NCBI GenBank assembly: GCA_031286975.1
Contig: JAITTM010000151.1
Coordinates: forward strand, 1-9,307
Reading direction: 5' to 3'
DNA: 9,307 nucleotides
DNA from: Coriobacteriales bacterium
GTDB lineage: Bacteria; Actinomycetota; Coriobacteriia; Coriobacteriales; UBA8131
Every line of letters begins with the position of its first letter. The first letter of the stretch is position 1. The notes below the pieces were generated by a model that ran no database searches, was not told the origin of the DNA, and saw only the letters and a program-made list of their open reading frames with translations. A program made the translations under genes and the position numbers. Shown here piece by piece: positions 1-7,603 of this stretch.

Positions 1-516
1 GATCTGCTGCTCGACGGGGTTCATGTCGGTGGTGCCGCTGACGTTGCGCCCCGGTGCCTCGTTGGATTCGATGAGACCGGCAACCACGTAGTCGGTGATG
101 GCGGTGCCCAAAACGGGGATTGTCTGGGTCTTGCCCACCACAGCCTGAGCTGCCGGTGTTGCGATAGCAAGGATAAGGTCGCTGTCATCACCGATCAGCT
201 GGTCAGCGATGGTGGTCAGCGCGCTCACGTCACCTGAGCCGATCTGCGAGTTGATGGTGATATTCTCCCCATCGATGTAGCCGTTGTCTGCCAGCGCCTG
301 CACAAAGCCCTCACGCGCGGCGGAGAGCGCGGGGTGCTCGGTCAGCTGGATGATGCCGATCTTCTTGGGTGCGTCGGTGCTGGCGAGTGCTGTCTCATCC
401 GTCGGTGTCTCTTCTTTTGGCGCTGCCGTAACACAGCCAAAAAACGCCAGAGCCAGCATAAGTGCGAGCACTCCACTGCCAACCGTCTTGAGTATGCGCA
501 GAGCTTTTTTCTTCAT
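1..516 (-). CDS. ABC transporter substrate-binding lipoprotein, TrpX-like (3' end beyond window)
   Basis: This is the N-terminal 172 residues of a periplasmic-type binding protein; the frame is open to the left edge, so the gene is partial. Start is the ATG at 516-514, with GGGGAG four bases upstream. Residues 1-28 form a lipoprotein signal: basic MKKK, a hydrophobic stretch, then FFGC with Cys28 as the likely lipidated residue (the -3 Phe is not a classic lipobox residue). A low-complexity T/E/D linker follows to about residue 50. From KKIGIIQLTEHPALSAAREG (51-70) through LILAIATPAAQAV (114-126) and TAITDYVVAGLIESN (138-152) the pattern matches the ABC_sub_bind family (TrpX-like; some members are linked to tryptophan or tyrosine uptake). 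It would bind a small ligand outside the membrane and pass it to a permease, whose gene would be expected to the left. The ligand cannot be read from this part. The gene is separated from ffh by 190 bases and probably has its own promoter. Confidence 0.88.
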   Translation of the reverse strand, partial: MKKKALRILKTVGSGVLALMLALAFFGCVTAAPKEETPTDETALASTDAPKKIGIIQLTEHPALSAAREGFVQALADNGYIDGENITINSQIGSGDVSALTTIADQLIGDDSDLILAIATPAAQAVVGKTQTIPVLGTAITDYVVAGLIESNEAPGRNVSGTTDMNPVEQQI

Positions 517-567
517 AATACTCCCCTGTTCCTCTCCTTGTAGAATGCCTAAGCGCGTTTGAGCACA

Positions 568-587
568 TAACGCAGTAATGTAACGCA
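568..587. repeat. Short direct repeat TAACGCA x2
   Basis: TAACGCA occurs at 568-574 and 581-587, 13 bases start to start, over and just downstream of the candidate -10 box of the binding-protein gene. Direct half-sites placed like this can bind a regulator, but a seven-base repeat can arise by chance. Confidence 0.3.
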
Positions 588-605
588 CTTTTGTTCAAAA
601 GTCGA
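577..605 (-). promoter_or_regulatory. Weak candidate promoter for the binding-protein gene
   Basis: On the minus strand a TCGACT box (605-600) and a TACATT box (582-577) are 17 bases apart, each matching four of six consensus sigma-70 positions. A transcript would start near 570, leaving about 55 untranslated bases. The 14-base near-palindrome CTTTTGTTCAAAAG (589-602) lies across the spacer and could be an operator. Evidence is by eye only. Confidence 0.28.
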
Positions 606-635
606 GCCAGCAGGCCGCCCATCTCGTTGAACAAA
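590..635. repeat. 9-bp inverted repeat upstream of the binding-protein gene
   Basis: TTTGTTCAA at 590-598 and TTGAACAAA at 627-635 are perfect reverse complements. A further pairing, CGAG (603-606) with CTCG (623-626), extends the stem after a four-base bulge on one side (599-602). It is not followed by a T run on either strand, so it does not look like an intrinsic terminator. It may be an operator pair or an RNA leader structure; no known riboswitch was recognised. Confidence 0.4.
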
Positions 636-646
636 GCGGGTAAATC

Positions 647-687
647 GGTTCGTGATGATGGGTTGCCGTGACGGGTGGTTCGTGATG
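647..687. repeat. 11-bp direct repeat GGTTCGTGATG
   Basis: GGTTCGTGATG occurs at 647-657 and 677-687, exactly 30 bases apart. A degenerate third copy, GGTTGCCGTGACGG (661-674), lies between, so the unit recurs about every 14-16 bases. The array lies just after the ffh stop codon. Function is unknown; it could be remnant duplication or a binding-site cluster. Confidence 0.45.
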
Positions 688-706
688 GGCTGGCGTGGTG
701 TCATCG

Positions 707-2125
707 TCACTTGAGCATATCCTCGATGTCCTTCAGGGCGGAGGGAGACATGCCGCCAAGACCAGGGATGGAGCCAAAGCCTCCCTTGCGGCGGTTCTTG
801 CCTTTCTTGCCCTTTTTGCCTTTGGTGGGGCGTTGCTCGCTGTTGACATGCAGCTTCTTGACCATCTTGCGGGTCTCGTCGAACTGCTTGATGAGCTGGT
901 TCACATCAAAGACCTGTACACCGGCACCGGCGGCGATGCGTTGGCGGCGTGAACCGTTGATGATGGTGGGCTTGAGCCGCTCCTTCTTGGTCATCGACTG
1001 GATGATGACCTCCATCTTGTCCAGCGCGTTCTCGTCGACCTTGCCGCCCCCCAGCGCCTGCTCACCACCGGGCAGCGCCTTGAGCAGGCTCCCGATACCA
1101 CCCATCTTGCGTATCTGCTTATTCATGGTGAGAAAATCGTCGAAGGTCAGCTCCGCGCGCGCCATGCGCTGGGCGTCTGCCTCGGATATCTCGTCGGCGG
1201 CAACCTGCTGCGCCTTCTCGATGAGGGTGACCACGTCGCCCATGCCGAGGATGCGCTTGGCCATGCGGTCGGGGTGGAACTCCTCAAACGCCGCGGGCTT
1301 CTCCCCTTCTGAAATGAACTTGATGGGCTTGCCCGTGACCTCGCGGATGCTGAGCGCGCCACCACCACGGGCGTCGCCGTCCATCTTTGACATGATGACA
1401 CCATCGAAGTCGAGGCGCTCAGCGAAGGCTTGTGCAACGTTGACCACGTCCTGGCCGGTCATGGCATCGACCACCATGAGTATCTGGTCAGGCTTGACGG
1501 CCTCTTTGATGGCTGCTGCCTCCTGCATCATCTGGTCATCGACGTGCAGGCGACCCGCCGTATCGACGATCACGATGTCGCAGAGATTGTCGATGGCGTA
1601 CTTGATGCTCTCCTTTGCGATGGAAACCGGGCTGACGCCGTTGCCCCTGAAGAGCTTAGCGCCTATCTCGCCCGCCAAGGTCTCCAACTGGTCGGCAGCG
1701 GCGGGGCGGTAGACATCACAGGCAACCAGGAGCGGCACATGGTTCTGGCTCTTGAGACGGTGGGCCAGCTTGGCGGCGGCAGTGGTCTTGCCGCTACCTT
1801 GCAGGCCCACCAGCATGATGACGTTGGGGATACGGGATGAGAGCACCAGCTTGGAATCGCTGGTGCCGAGTAACTCCGTGAGCTGATCGAGCACTATCTT
1901 GATGACGTTTTGCGCGGGAGTGAGCGACTCCAGGACATCGGAGGCAAGCGCGCGCTCCTTAGTGACGGCAGTGAATTGCTTGACCACCTTGAAGTTGACG
2001 TCTGCCTCAAGCAGGGCAAGGCGTATCTCGCGCATCGCCTCCTCGATGTCGTTCTCGGTCAGACGGCCTTTTGATTTAAGGCTGCTGAATATGCCCTGCA
2101 GGCGATCGGAAAGATTATCGAACAC
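707..2125 (-). CDS. ffh: Signal recognition particle protein Ffh (SRP54)
   Basis: Ffh (472 residues) binds SRP RNA and signal peptides emerging from the ribosome and, with FtsY, delivers ribosomes to the membrane in a GTP-dependent cycle. The N domain is about 1-95. The G domain shows GLQGSGKTT (107-115), DVYRPAAADQL (137-147), DTAGR (188-192) and SKMDGDARGG (247-256), then the closing GMGDVV region near 295. The M domain (about 325-430) carries the SRP-RNA-binding stretch INGSRRQRIAAGAG (389-402); Ser is replaced by Ala in the usual GSG. The tail is Lys/Arg-rich (435-448), then Gly/Met-rich, ending IEDMLK. Length is normal for the family. The start is GTG, fixed by AAGGAGG six bases upstream and by the conserved N-terminal start. 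It is last in the cluster, 11 bases after ftsY, so probably co-transcribed with it. Confidence 0.98.
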   Translation of the reverse strand: MFDNLSDRLQGIFSSLKSKGRLTENDIEEAMREIRLALLEADVNFKVVKQFTAVTKERALASDVLESLTPAQNVIKIVLDQLTELLGTSDSKLVLSSRIPNVIMLVGLQGSGKTTAAAKLAHRLKSQNHVPLLVACDVYRPAAADQLETLAGEIGAKLFRGNGVSPVSIAKESIKYAIDNLCDIVIVDTAGRLHVDDQMMQEAAAIKEAVKPDQILMVVDAMTGQDVVNVAQAFAERLDFDGVIMSKMDGDARGGGALSIREVTGKPIKFISEGEKPAAFEEFHPDRMAKRILGMGDVVTLIEKAQQVAADEISEADAQRMARAELTFDDFLTMNKQIRKMGGIGSLLKALPGGEQALGGGKVDENALDKMEVIIQSMTKKERLKPTIINGSRRQRIAAGAGVQVFDVNQLIKQFDETRKMVKKLHVNSEQRPTKGKKGKKGKNRRKGGFGSIPGLGGMSPSALKDIEDMLK

Positions 2126-2131
2126 GGGTAT

Positions 2132-2138
2132 CCTCCTT
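2132..2138 (-). promoter_or_regulatory. Strong ribosome binding site of ffh overlapping the ftsY stop
   Basis: AAGGAGG, a perfect Shine-Dalgarno core, lies six bases before the GTG start of ffh. Its two As belong to the TAA stop codon of ftsY (2139-2137). Ribosomes ending ftsY would therefore sit on the ffh initiation site, which suggests translational coupling of the receptor and its partner GTPase. Confidence 0.85.
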
Positions 2139-3087
2139 ATTTCTTGCGGGTGTCGCCTATGAGGGCTTGGGCAAAATCGAGGGGGTTGAAGGGGCGAAGA
2201 TCCTCGATCTTCTCCCCGACTCCTATGCGCAGTATGGGAAGCTTGAGCTCATGCGAGACCGCTACGGCGATGCCGCCTTTTGCCGTGCCATCGAGTTTGG
2301 TGAGCAGTACGCCGTCGAGCTGGAGGGCGCGGTTGAACTCACGCGCCTGCTGCAGGCCATTCTGGCCGGTTGTGGCATCGATGACCAACACGGTCTTGAC
2401 CGGGAGCGCTTGTGCCGCATTTGTCCCGACCTGCCACTGCTCGGCGCGCTTGCGGGTGACCTTGAGCACCTTTTGGAGCTCGCGCATGAGGTCATCTGAG
2501 GTGTGCAGGCGGCCAGCGGTGTCGATAAGCACGAGATTCGCATCCTGTTGCTCGGCGGCCTCGATGACCTCGAATGAGACGCTGGCGGGATCAGCACCGC
2601 GGTCGCGCTTGATCACCTTGACGTTTGCGCGTGTTGCCCACACGTCCAACTGCTCGATGGCCGCGGCTCTGAAGGTGTCTGCGCTGCCGAGCAGTACGCG
2701 CCGCCCCCGCTCGACACCGTCTTTGGCGAGCTTGCCCACCGTTGTGGTCTTGCCTGAGCCGTTGATGCCCACAAAGAGCACACAGACGGGGTTGGTCTCC
2801 AAGAGGTCGCCGGGTGCCTGCGTGAACATGCTGGCGATGGTCTCTGCCAAACGATCCAAAACGGCATAGCCATCAGGCAGGGCAAGGCGCTGGGCGGATT
2901 CTTGCAGCTGTTCGATGATCTCGATGGTGGCAGGGCCGCCAAAGTCGCCCAGGATAAGGGTCTCCTCGAGGCCGTCCCAGAACTCCTCATCAAGAGCGGG
3001 ACCCTTGTCGAATATGACGTTGAGTTGCTCAGTAAAACGCTCCCGCGTGCGCGAGAGACCTTCGCTGAGACGATCGAGAAAAGACAT
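2137..3087 (-). CDS. ftsY: SRP receptor FtsY
   Basis: FtsY (316 residues) is the membrane-associated GTPase that docks Ffh-bound ribosomes at the translocon. There is no long acidic A domain, as is usual in Gram-positives. An amphipathic, basic N-terminus (1-25) probably gives membrane contact. The N domain runs to about 95. G-domain motifs are GINGSGKTT (107-115), DTFRAAAIEQL (137-147), DTAGR (189-193), TKLDGTAKGG (263-272) and GVGEKIEDLRPF (289-300). Residues about 208-230, between the DTAGR helix and the VLVIDATTGQN strand, look a few residues longer than in many homologues. The start is ATG, with AGGAG five to six bases upstream. smc lies 90 bases upstream and ffh 11 bases downstream; having both SRP GTPases together fits joint supply of the targeting pathway. 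Confidence 0.98.
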   Translation of the reverse strand: MSFLDRLSEGLSRTRERFTEQLNVIFDKGPALDEEFWDGLEETLILGDFGGPATIEIIEQLQESAQRLALPDGYAVLDRLAETIASMFTQAPGDLLETNPVCVLFVGINGSGKTTTVGKLAKDGVERGRRVLLGSADTFRAAAIEQLDVWATRANVKVIKRDRGADPASVSFEVIEAAEQQDANLVLIDTAGRLHTSDDLMRELQKVLKVTRKRAEQWQVGTNAAQALPVKTVLVIDATTGQNGLQQAREFNRALQLDGVLLTKLDGTAKGGIAVAVSHELKLPILRIGVGEKIEDLRPFNPLDFAQALIGDTRKK

Positions 3088-3177
3088 GCATTCTCCTGTC
3101 GTGCTGCCTGCTGCTACAGCGCTCTTCTATCTGATGATGCCCCCGCGGACTCTGTAACCAGGTGCAGGATGTTCCGG
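3088..3177 (-). other. smc-ftsY spacer with no clear signal
   Basis: The 90 bases between the smc stop and the ftsY start contain the ftsY ribosome binding site (AGGAG just before the ATG). I saw no convincing promoter, no stem followed by a T run, and no credible small ORF. Read-through from smc into ftsY is the simplest view. Confidence 0.5.
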
Positions 3178-6100
3178 TTAGAGGGGGTCGGGGTCGGGTG
3201 GGGCGGCGTGGCGCAGGGCTTGGTCGAGGCGTTGGCTCAGCAGTTTTGAGACGCCGGCGGCCTGCATGGTCACGCCATAGAGCACGTCGGCTCTCTCCAT
3301 CGTGCGGCGCTGATGTGTCACCAGGATAAGCTGGGTGTGCGAGCGCATCTGCTCAAGATAATCGAGCAGGCGCACGAGGTTGGTATCATCAAGCGCGGCC
3401 TCGACCTCATCAAGGATGTAGAAGGGCACCTTGCGGATGCTATAGACCGCGAATAGCAATGCCAGGGCGGCAAGGGACTTCTCGCCACCACTCATCAGCG
3501 AGAGCTTAGTGATCCTCTTGCCGCGTGGTTGCACGCTCACCTCCACCCCGTTTAACTCGTTGGTGTCGCTTTCGGTAAGCAGCAGCTGGCCAGAGCCGCC
3601 CGGAAACAGGATGCCCAGTATCTGTTGGAAGTTGAGATTGACCTGGGTAAAAGTCTCGTGAAACTGATTGTGCATCTTGTTATCGAGCGCCTTGGATATC
3701 TTGGCGAGTGCCTTGCGGGCCTCTTGCAGATCCTCGATCTGCGAGAGCATGTAGTCGCGGCGCTTCTTGAGCGCGTTGAACTCCTCCATGGCCACATGGT
3801 TGACCGCCCCGAGGTTCGCTATCTTCTTGCGCAGGCGGTTGGCCTGCTCCTCGGTGGCGTGGCGATCCTCCGGCAGGGGTGTCTCCAGCGCGACCTCAAG
3901 GGTGGTCTGGTTGTCCTCCACGATGCGCCTGATGGCGTGCTCGACCTCTGTTTCGAGCTTGGCCTTCTCGACACGAACCTGCGTCAAACGCTCGTTGATA
4001 GCTTGCAGGGCACCGTGTGCCTCCTCAACCGCCTTGTTTGCCTCCTGGATCACCTTGCGCAGATTGGTTGAATCCGTCTGCTCAAGGAGCGCCTGGTCGC
4101 GCAGCTTCTCTGCCCAGACGGCAGCCCCCGCGTGCAGCTCCTCATAGAGCGCATAGAGCGGTTCGACGCGCAGGCGGATGATATCGAGGGAGGATTCCGT
4201 GGTGCGCGAGACCGCAAGCATCTGCGTGAGGTTGTCTATCTCGACGGTAAGCGTGTTAAAGCGCCCTTTGTTGAAGCTCGCACTGCCCTTTGAGGTCTCG
4301 AGTTTTATCTTGCACTCGGATATCTTGTCGCTGATGGCGTTTCTGCTCTCGGTGCTGACCGTCAGCTCATGCGAGGCTGTATCGACCTCCTCCTTGAGGG
4401 TGGCAATCTCGCCCTCGAGCTGCTCGATGCGCAGGGCGAATTCGTCTGCCAGCGGTGCCGTCGCCTGGCGGCGTCTCTCGACATCCTTGAGCTTGAAATC
4501 GACCTCCTCGCGCCGGTAGAGCATCTGGGTCATCGACTCTTCAAGGCGCACCACCTCCTCACGTGCAGAATCGCTGTCGCCCTGGAGTTTGGCTAATAAC
4601 TGTGCGAGTTCGAAGTCGTCCTGCTGGGCAACACTGAGGTTTTGGTCGGCCATTGAGATATCGAGCTCGATATCGGTAAGCTGGGCGGTGGCCTTCTCAA
4701 GTTCATCGGCCAAGCTGTCGAGCCTGCGCTTGCGTGTGAGCACACCGTCGATGTCATTGACCTGCACGCCTAAGGTCAGCTTGCCGTTGGGCCAGACGAC
4801 CGCACCCTCGGGTGTGGCAAAGCGCACACCGGCTTTATCGCGCAGGTGGAACTTGCGTGCCTCCACAATAGACTGTGCCAGGTAGATGTCACCGAGAAGT
4901 GCTTCGACGGCCGGGCGGTATTCAGAAGGATACTCCAGGCACTCGATGAGGCGGGCACCGTTTGCGGGCTCCTTATCCAAGGCACGCAGGCCGCCGAGCG
5001 GAATGAGGGATATCTCGCCCTTGCTGTCGCCTTGGGCGACCAGACGCTCAGCAATGAGGTTGGCGGACTCTGCGTCCTGCACCACCAGACCAAAGAGATC
5101 AGCGCCCAGTAGACGCTCGACAAGACGCTCGAGTGTGGGAGTGTCACAGCCTAAGGGAAGCTCGGTTTTCTCCGCGACTTTAACTACGTGGGAGAGGGGC
5201 CCAACAACTCCCTTGAATTGATCTTGGTGTGCCAGTATCCACGACAGCGCCGGCGATGCGCTCTCAAAGGCGCGGTCGATCTCCTCGAGCGCCTTGATCT
5301 CGCCTCGAATCGAGGAGAGAAGGTCGCGCTGGGCATCAAGTTTCTGTTTTTTGGTATCAAGGATGCGCACACGTTTGTCGATGTCCGATTTGGCGAGGTC
5401 GGACTCCTTTTTGGCTCTGGCCAGATCCTGCTCGAGTTTGTCCATCTTTAAGCGACGCTCGGCCAGGATGCCCTGGGTCGCGAGAAACTCCTGCTCCATC
5501 TGGTCGGAGCGCTCTTTGAGAAGACCCTCCTCGAGGTTAAGCGATGCCAGTGAATCCTGCGTCTTTGTGAGGTTAGCGCGGGAGGTCTCAAGCGCGGTCT
5601 CGTGGTTGCGCAGCGACTGATTGAGCTGATTGTAGGTCTCCTCGGCGGCCTTCTTCACCCGTATGACGGCCTCAGACTCATGGCTGAGCTCGTTGAACTC
5701 CGTGTAATAGGCTTGCAGGAGGGCGTCGCTTTCGCTGATCTTCTCGTCAAGTTGCAGGTGTTCTTCCTGCGCGTGCTTGAGACGTGCCTCCGAGTTATAG
5801 ATGGTCGCGCGCAGATCAGAGAGACGAGAGACGAGGTTCTTGCCCTTCTCCTCCAGCACCAGCATTCCGGCATCGAGGCGCTGGAGTATCGACTGACAGC
5901 GGATACGCTGCTCATTGAGGTCACCTGCAAAAAGCCCCTTCTCCTCAAGGGCGAGCTGGCGCTTGTTGAGGTCGGCCTCCTTCTCGTTCAGGCGGAAGTG
6001 TGCCAACTCGGCCTCGGCGTCGATCTCCTTCTCGTGGTGATCCTGCTGGCTCCAGGCTACCTGCAGCGAATGCAACTCCTCAACGGCAAGCGAGAGATCG

Positions 6101-6774
6101 AGTGCCCTGAGCTCCGCGTCGAGGGTCTCGTATTTCTGGGCGCGCGCCGCTTGGCGCTCGAGTGGGCGCAACTGAGATTCGATGATCTGGATGATGTCAC
6201 GCACGCGGTCAAGCGAAGCATCCATGGCGCCAAGCTTGCGATTGGCCTTCTCCTTGCGCTTCTTATGCTTGAGGATGCCCGCTGCTTCTTCGATGAGGGC
6301 GCAGCGCTCCTCGGGGCTCGACTCCAGCACGCCAGTGAGGTTGCCCTGGCTGATGATGGAGTGCGCGCCCTGCCCAATGCCGGAATCATAGAGGATGTCG
6401 ATGATGTCCATGCGGCGGCAGGGTGAGCCGTTGATGAAATACTCGCTTTCACCGCTGCGATACATACGGCGGGTAAGGGAGACCTGCCCAAACTCGATTG
6501 GCAGGGTGTTATCCGAGTTATCCAATATGAGATCGACCTCGGCAACGCCAACCGCCTGACGGGCGGACGAGCCGGAGAAGATGAGTTCTTCAAGCGCCTG
6601 TACGCGCAGATTGCTGGGCTTCTTTTCTCCCAGAACCCATTGCACCGCTTCTGAGACATTGGATTTGCCCGAGCCATTAGGGCCGACAATGACCGATATG
6701 CCGGGTTCGAAGTCCATCACCGAACGATCGGCAAACGACTTGAATCCTTTGATGACCAGCGATTTGAGGTACAC
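3178..6774 (-). CDS. smc: Chromosome segregation/condensation ATPase Smc
   Basis: Smc (1198 residues, normal length) forms the ring-shaped dimer that, with ScpA and ScpB, compacts and separates the chromosome. The N-terminal head has the Walker A GPNGSGKSN (31-39) and the ISQGN Q-loop (about 141-145). A long coiled coil follows (about 170-510), then the hinge (about 518-668), the returning coiled coil (about 675-1040), and the C-terminal head. That head has the ABC signature LMSGGEKSL (about 1093-1101), Walker B YILDEVEAALDD (about 1119-1130) and the switch His near 1154. Both ATPase half-sites look intact. The usual hinge Gly motif (GG..TGG) reads PNGKLTLG here. The start is GTG, giving the expected MYLKSLVIKGFKSF; an AAAGGGAG site ends four bases upstream. 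It lies 103 bases after rnc and 90 bases before ftsY. Confidence 0.98.
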   Translation of the reverse strand: MYLKSLVIKGFKSFADRSVMDFEPGISVIVGPNGSGKSNVSEAVQWVLGEKKPSNLRVQALEELIFSGSSARQAVGVAEVDLILDNSDNTLPIEFGQVSLTRRMYRSGESEYFINGSPCRRMDIIDILYDSGIGQGAHSIISQGNLTGVLESSPEERCALIEEAAGILKHKKRKEKANRKLGAMDASLDRVRDIIQIIESQLRPLERQAARAQKYETLDAELRALDLSLAVEELHSLQVAWSQQDHHEKEIDAEAELAHFRLNEKEADLNKRQLALEEKGLFAGDLNEQRIRCQSILQRLDAGMLVLEEKGKNLVSRLSDLRATIYNSEARLKHAQEEHLQLDEKISESDALLQAYYTEFNELSHESEAVIRVKKAAEETYNQLNQSLRNHETALETSRANLTKTQDSLASLNLEEGLLKERSDQMEQEFLATQGILAERRLKMDKLEQDLARAKKESDLAKSDIDKRVRILDTKKQKLDAQRDLLSSIRGEIKALEEIDRAFESASPALSWILAHQDQFKGVVGPLSHVVKVAEKTELPLGCDTPTLERLVERLLGADLFGLVVQDAESANLIAERLVAQGDSKGEISLIPLGGLRALDKEPANGARLIECLEYPSEYRPAVEALLGDIYLAQSIVEARKFHLRDKAGVRFATPEGAVVWPNGKLTLGVQVNDIDGVLTRKRRLDSLADELEKATAQLTDIELDISMADQNLSVAQQDDFELAQLLAKLQGDSDSAREEVVRLEESMTQMLYRREEVDFKLKDVERRRQATAPLADEFALRIEQLEGEIATLKEEVDTASHELTVSTESRNAISDKISECKIKLETSKGSASFNKGRFNTLTVEIDNLTQMLAVSRTTESSLDIIRLRVEPLYALYEELHAGAAVWAEKLRDQALLEQTDSTNLRKVIQEANKAVEEAHGALQAINERLTQVRVEKAKLETEVEHAIRRIVEDNQTTLEVALETPLPEDRHATEEQANRLRKKIANLGAVNHVAMEEFNALKKRRDYMLSQIEDLQEARKALAKISKALDNKMHNQFHETFTQVNLNFQQILGILFPGGSGQLLLTESDTNELNGVEVSVQPRGKRITKLSLMSGGEKSLAALALLFAVYSIRKVPFYILDEVEAALDDTNLVRLLDYLEQMRSHTQLILVTHQRRTMERADVLYGVTMQAAGVSKLLSQRLDQALRHAAPPDPDPL

Positions 6775-6830
6775 GGAACTCCCTTTGCATGATCTTGCAT
6801 CATAACGCTATCGAGAAAAGCACAGGTACC

Positions 6831-6836
6831 ATTCTA
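6831..6836 (-). promoter_or_regulatory. Possible -10 element upstream of smc
   Basis: TAGAAT on the minus strand lies in the 103-base rnc-smc gap, about 55 bases before the smc GTG. It matches five of six -10 consensus positions, but no good -35 box sits at 16-18 bases. A second AT-rich hexamer, TATGAT (6804-6799), is closer to the start. An internal promoter is possible but unproven. Confidence 0.25.
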
Positions 6837-6854
6837 CTGAAAGACGCGTGCTTT

Positions 6855-6872
6855 ATCAGCAAGGTGGCTGAT
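6855..6872. repeat. Small hairpin at the rnc 3' end
   Basis: ATCAGC (6855-6860) pairs with GCTGAT (6867-6872) around a six-base loop, five bases beyond the rnc stop. A run of five T follows on the plus strand only, where no gene needs terminating. In the minus-strand message the stem is preceded by the A run and followed by ATAAAGC, so it is a poor terminator for rnc. It could act as a 3' stability or processing structure. Confidence 0.35.
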
Positions 6873-6877
6873 GTTTT

Positions 6878-7594
6878 TCAGCTTTTCTGGTGTTGGATAT
6901 ATTTCAGCGCTTCTACGGCGGCCTGCGCCTCGGCATCCTTTTTGGAGCGGCCGGTGCCCGTGCCTATCACCCTGCCCTCGGACAGGACGTTGGAGGTAAA
7001 GAGGCGGTCATGCGGTGGCCCCTCTGTCGAGACGAGCTCATAGGTAGGGGTGATGCGTTTGACCTGCAAAGCCTCCTGCAAAGTCGATTTGGGGTTCTCA
7101 GGCTCCCGTGCGTACTGTGCGGAGATACGCGGGCCCACTGAGCGCAGCACCCATTCGCGCGCAACATCGAATCCCCCATCGATTGCCAGGGCCGCGACCA
7201 GGGCTTCATAGACGTTCTCGAGCGCGGAGCGCAGCCCCCGCTTGCCCGTGCCTCGTTCAGAGCTGCCAAAGATGATGAGGTCGGCAAAGCCGAATTCCTC
7301 CGCGACCTGCGAGAACGATTCGCCCGAGACGAGCGAGACCTTGACGCGGGTCATACCGCCCTCGTGCATCTGCGGGTAGCGGTCGAAGAGTTCGCGCGAC
7401 AAGATGGCCCCGGCGATGGAGTCGCCCAAAAACTCAAGGCGCTCATAGGAGCAGTTGATGGGATCCTCCTCCGCGGCAGAAGGGTGTGTCAGCGCCTGGA
7501 GCAGCAGCTTCTTGTCATTAAAATGGTATTGGAGAATACCCTCCGCTGCCGCGATGCGCGCATCAACCTCTTCTTGTGTGAATTGGATGGAAAT
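6878..7594 (-). CDS. rnc: Ribonuclease III, apparently starting at ATT
   Basis: RNase III cuts double-stranded RNA, including rRNA precursors. The nuclease domain (about 1-160) shows LLLQALTHPS (30-39) and the signature ERLEFLGDS (51-59), with Glu54 and Asp58 as metal ligands. The double-stranded-RNA-binding domain begins at about NPKSTLQEALQ (167-177) and ends with GRSKKDAEAQAAVEAL (215-230). Length from ATT is 238 residues, normal for the family. No ATG, GTG or TTG precedes the Leu56 TTG inside the catalytic motif, so a start there would remove the active site. ATT at 7594-7592 lies nine bases after GAGAAGG and gives a normal N-terminus. The second acidic pair reads ALENVYEA: Asn127 replaces the usual Asp, while Glu130 is kept. 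The gene starts 16 bases after plsX. Confidence 0.93.
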   Translation of the reverse strand: MSIQFTQEEVDARIAAAEGILQYHFNDKKLLLQALTHPSAAEEDPINCSYERLEFLGDSIAGAILSRELFDRYPQMHEGGMTRVKVSLVSGESFSQVAEEFGFADLIIFGSSERGTGKRGLRSALENVYEALVAALAIDGGFDVAREWVLRSVGPRISAQYAREPENPKSTLQEALQVKRITPTYELVSTEGPPHDRLFTSNVLSEGRVIGTGTGRSKKDAEAQAAVEALKYIQHQKS

Positions 7595-7603
7595 GGTGAC
7601 CGA

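Noticed and set aside
395..634. Minus-strand frame of 79 residues across the ffh/binding-protein spacer
   Set aside because: It overlaps the signal peptide of the binding protein in another frame and has no family features.
517..706. T-box or other riboswitch before the binding-protein gene
   Set aside because: No T-box consensus and no known aptamer core could be recognised; only short repeats are present.
675..1712. Long plus-strand frame of 345 residues opposite ffh
   Set aside because: It is antisense to the strongly conserved Ffh, is rich in Ser/Arg/Met as expected of a shadow frame, and matches no family I recognise.
5602..6426. Plus-strand frame of 274 residues, Leu/Val/Glu-rich, opposite smc
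   Set aside because: Its composition is the mirror of the Smc coiled-coil codons; no independent start signal or domain is visible.
6855..6878. Plus-strand intrinsic terminator (six-bp stem then five T)
   Set aside because: The stem is short and there is no plus-strand gene to terminate; the T run is the complement of the rnc end.
6878..7429. RNase III starting at the TTG at 7429 (183 residues)
   Set aside because: That start lies inside the FLGD catalytic motif and would drop Glu54 and the first helices.
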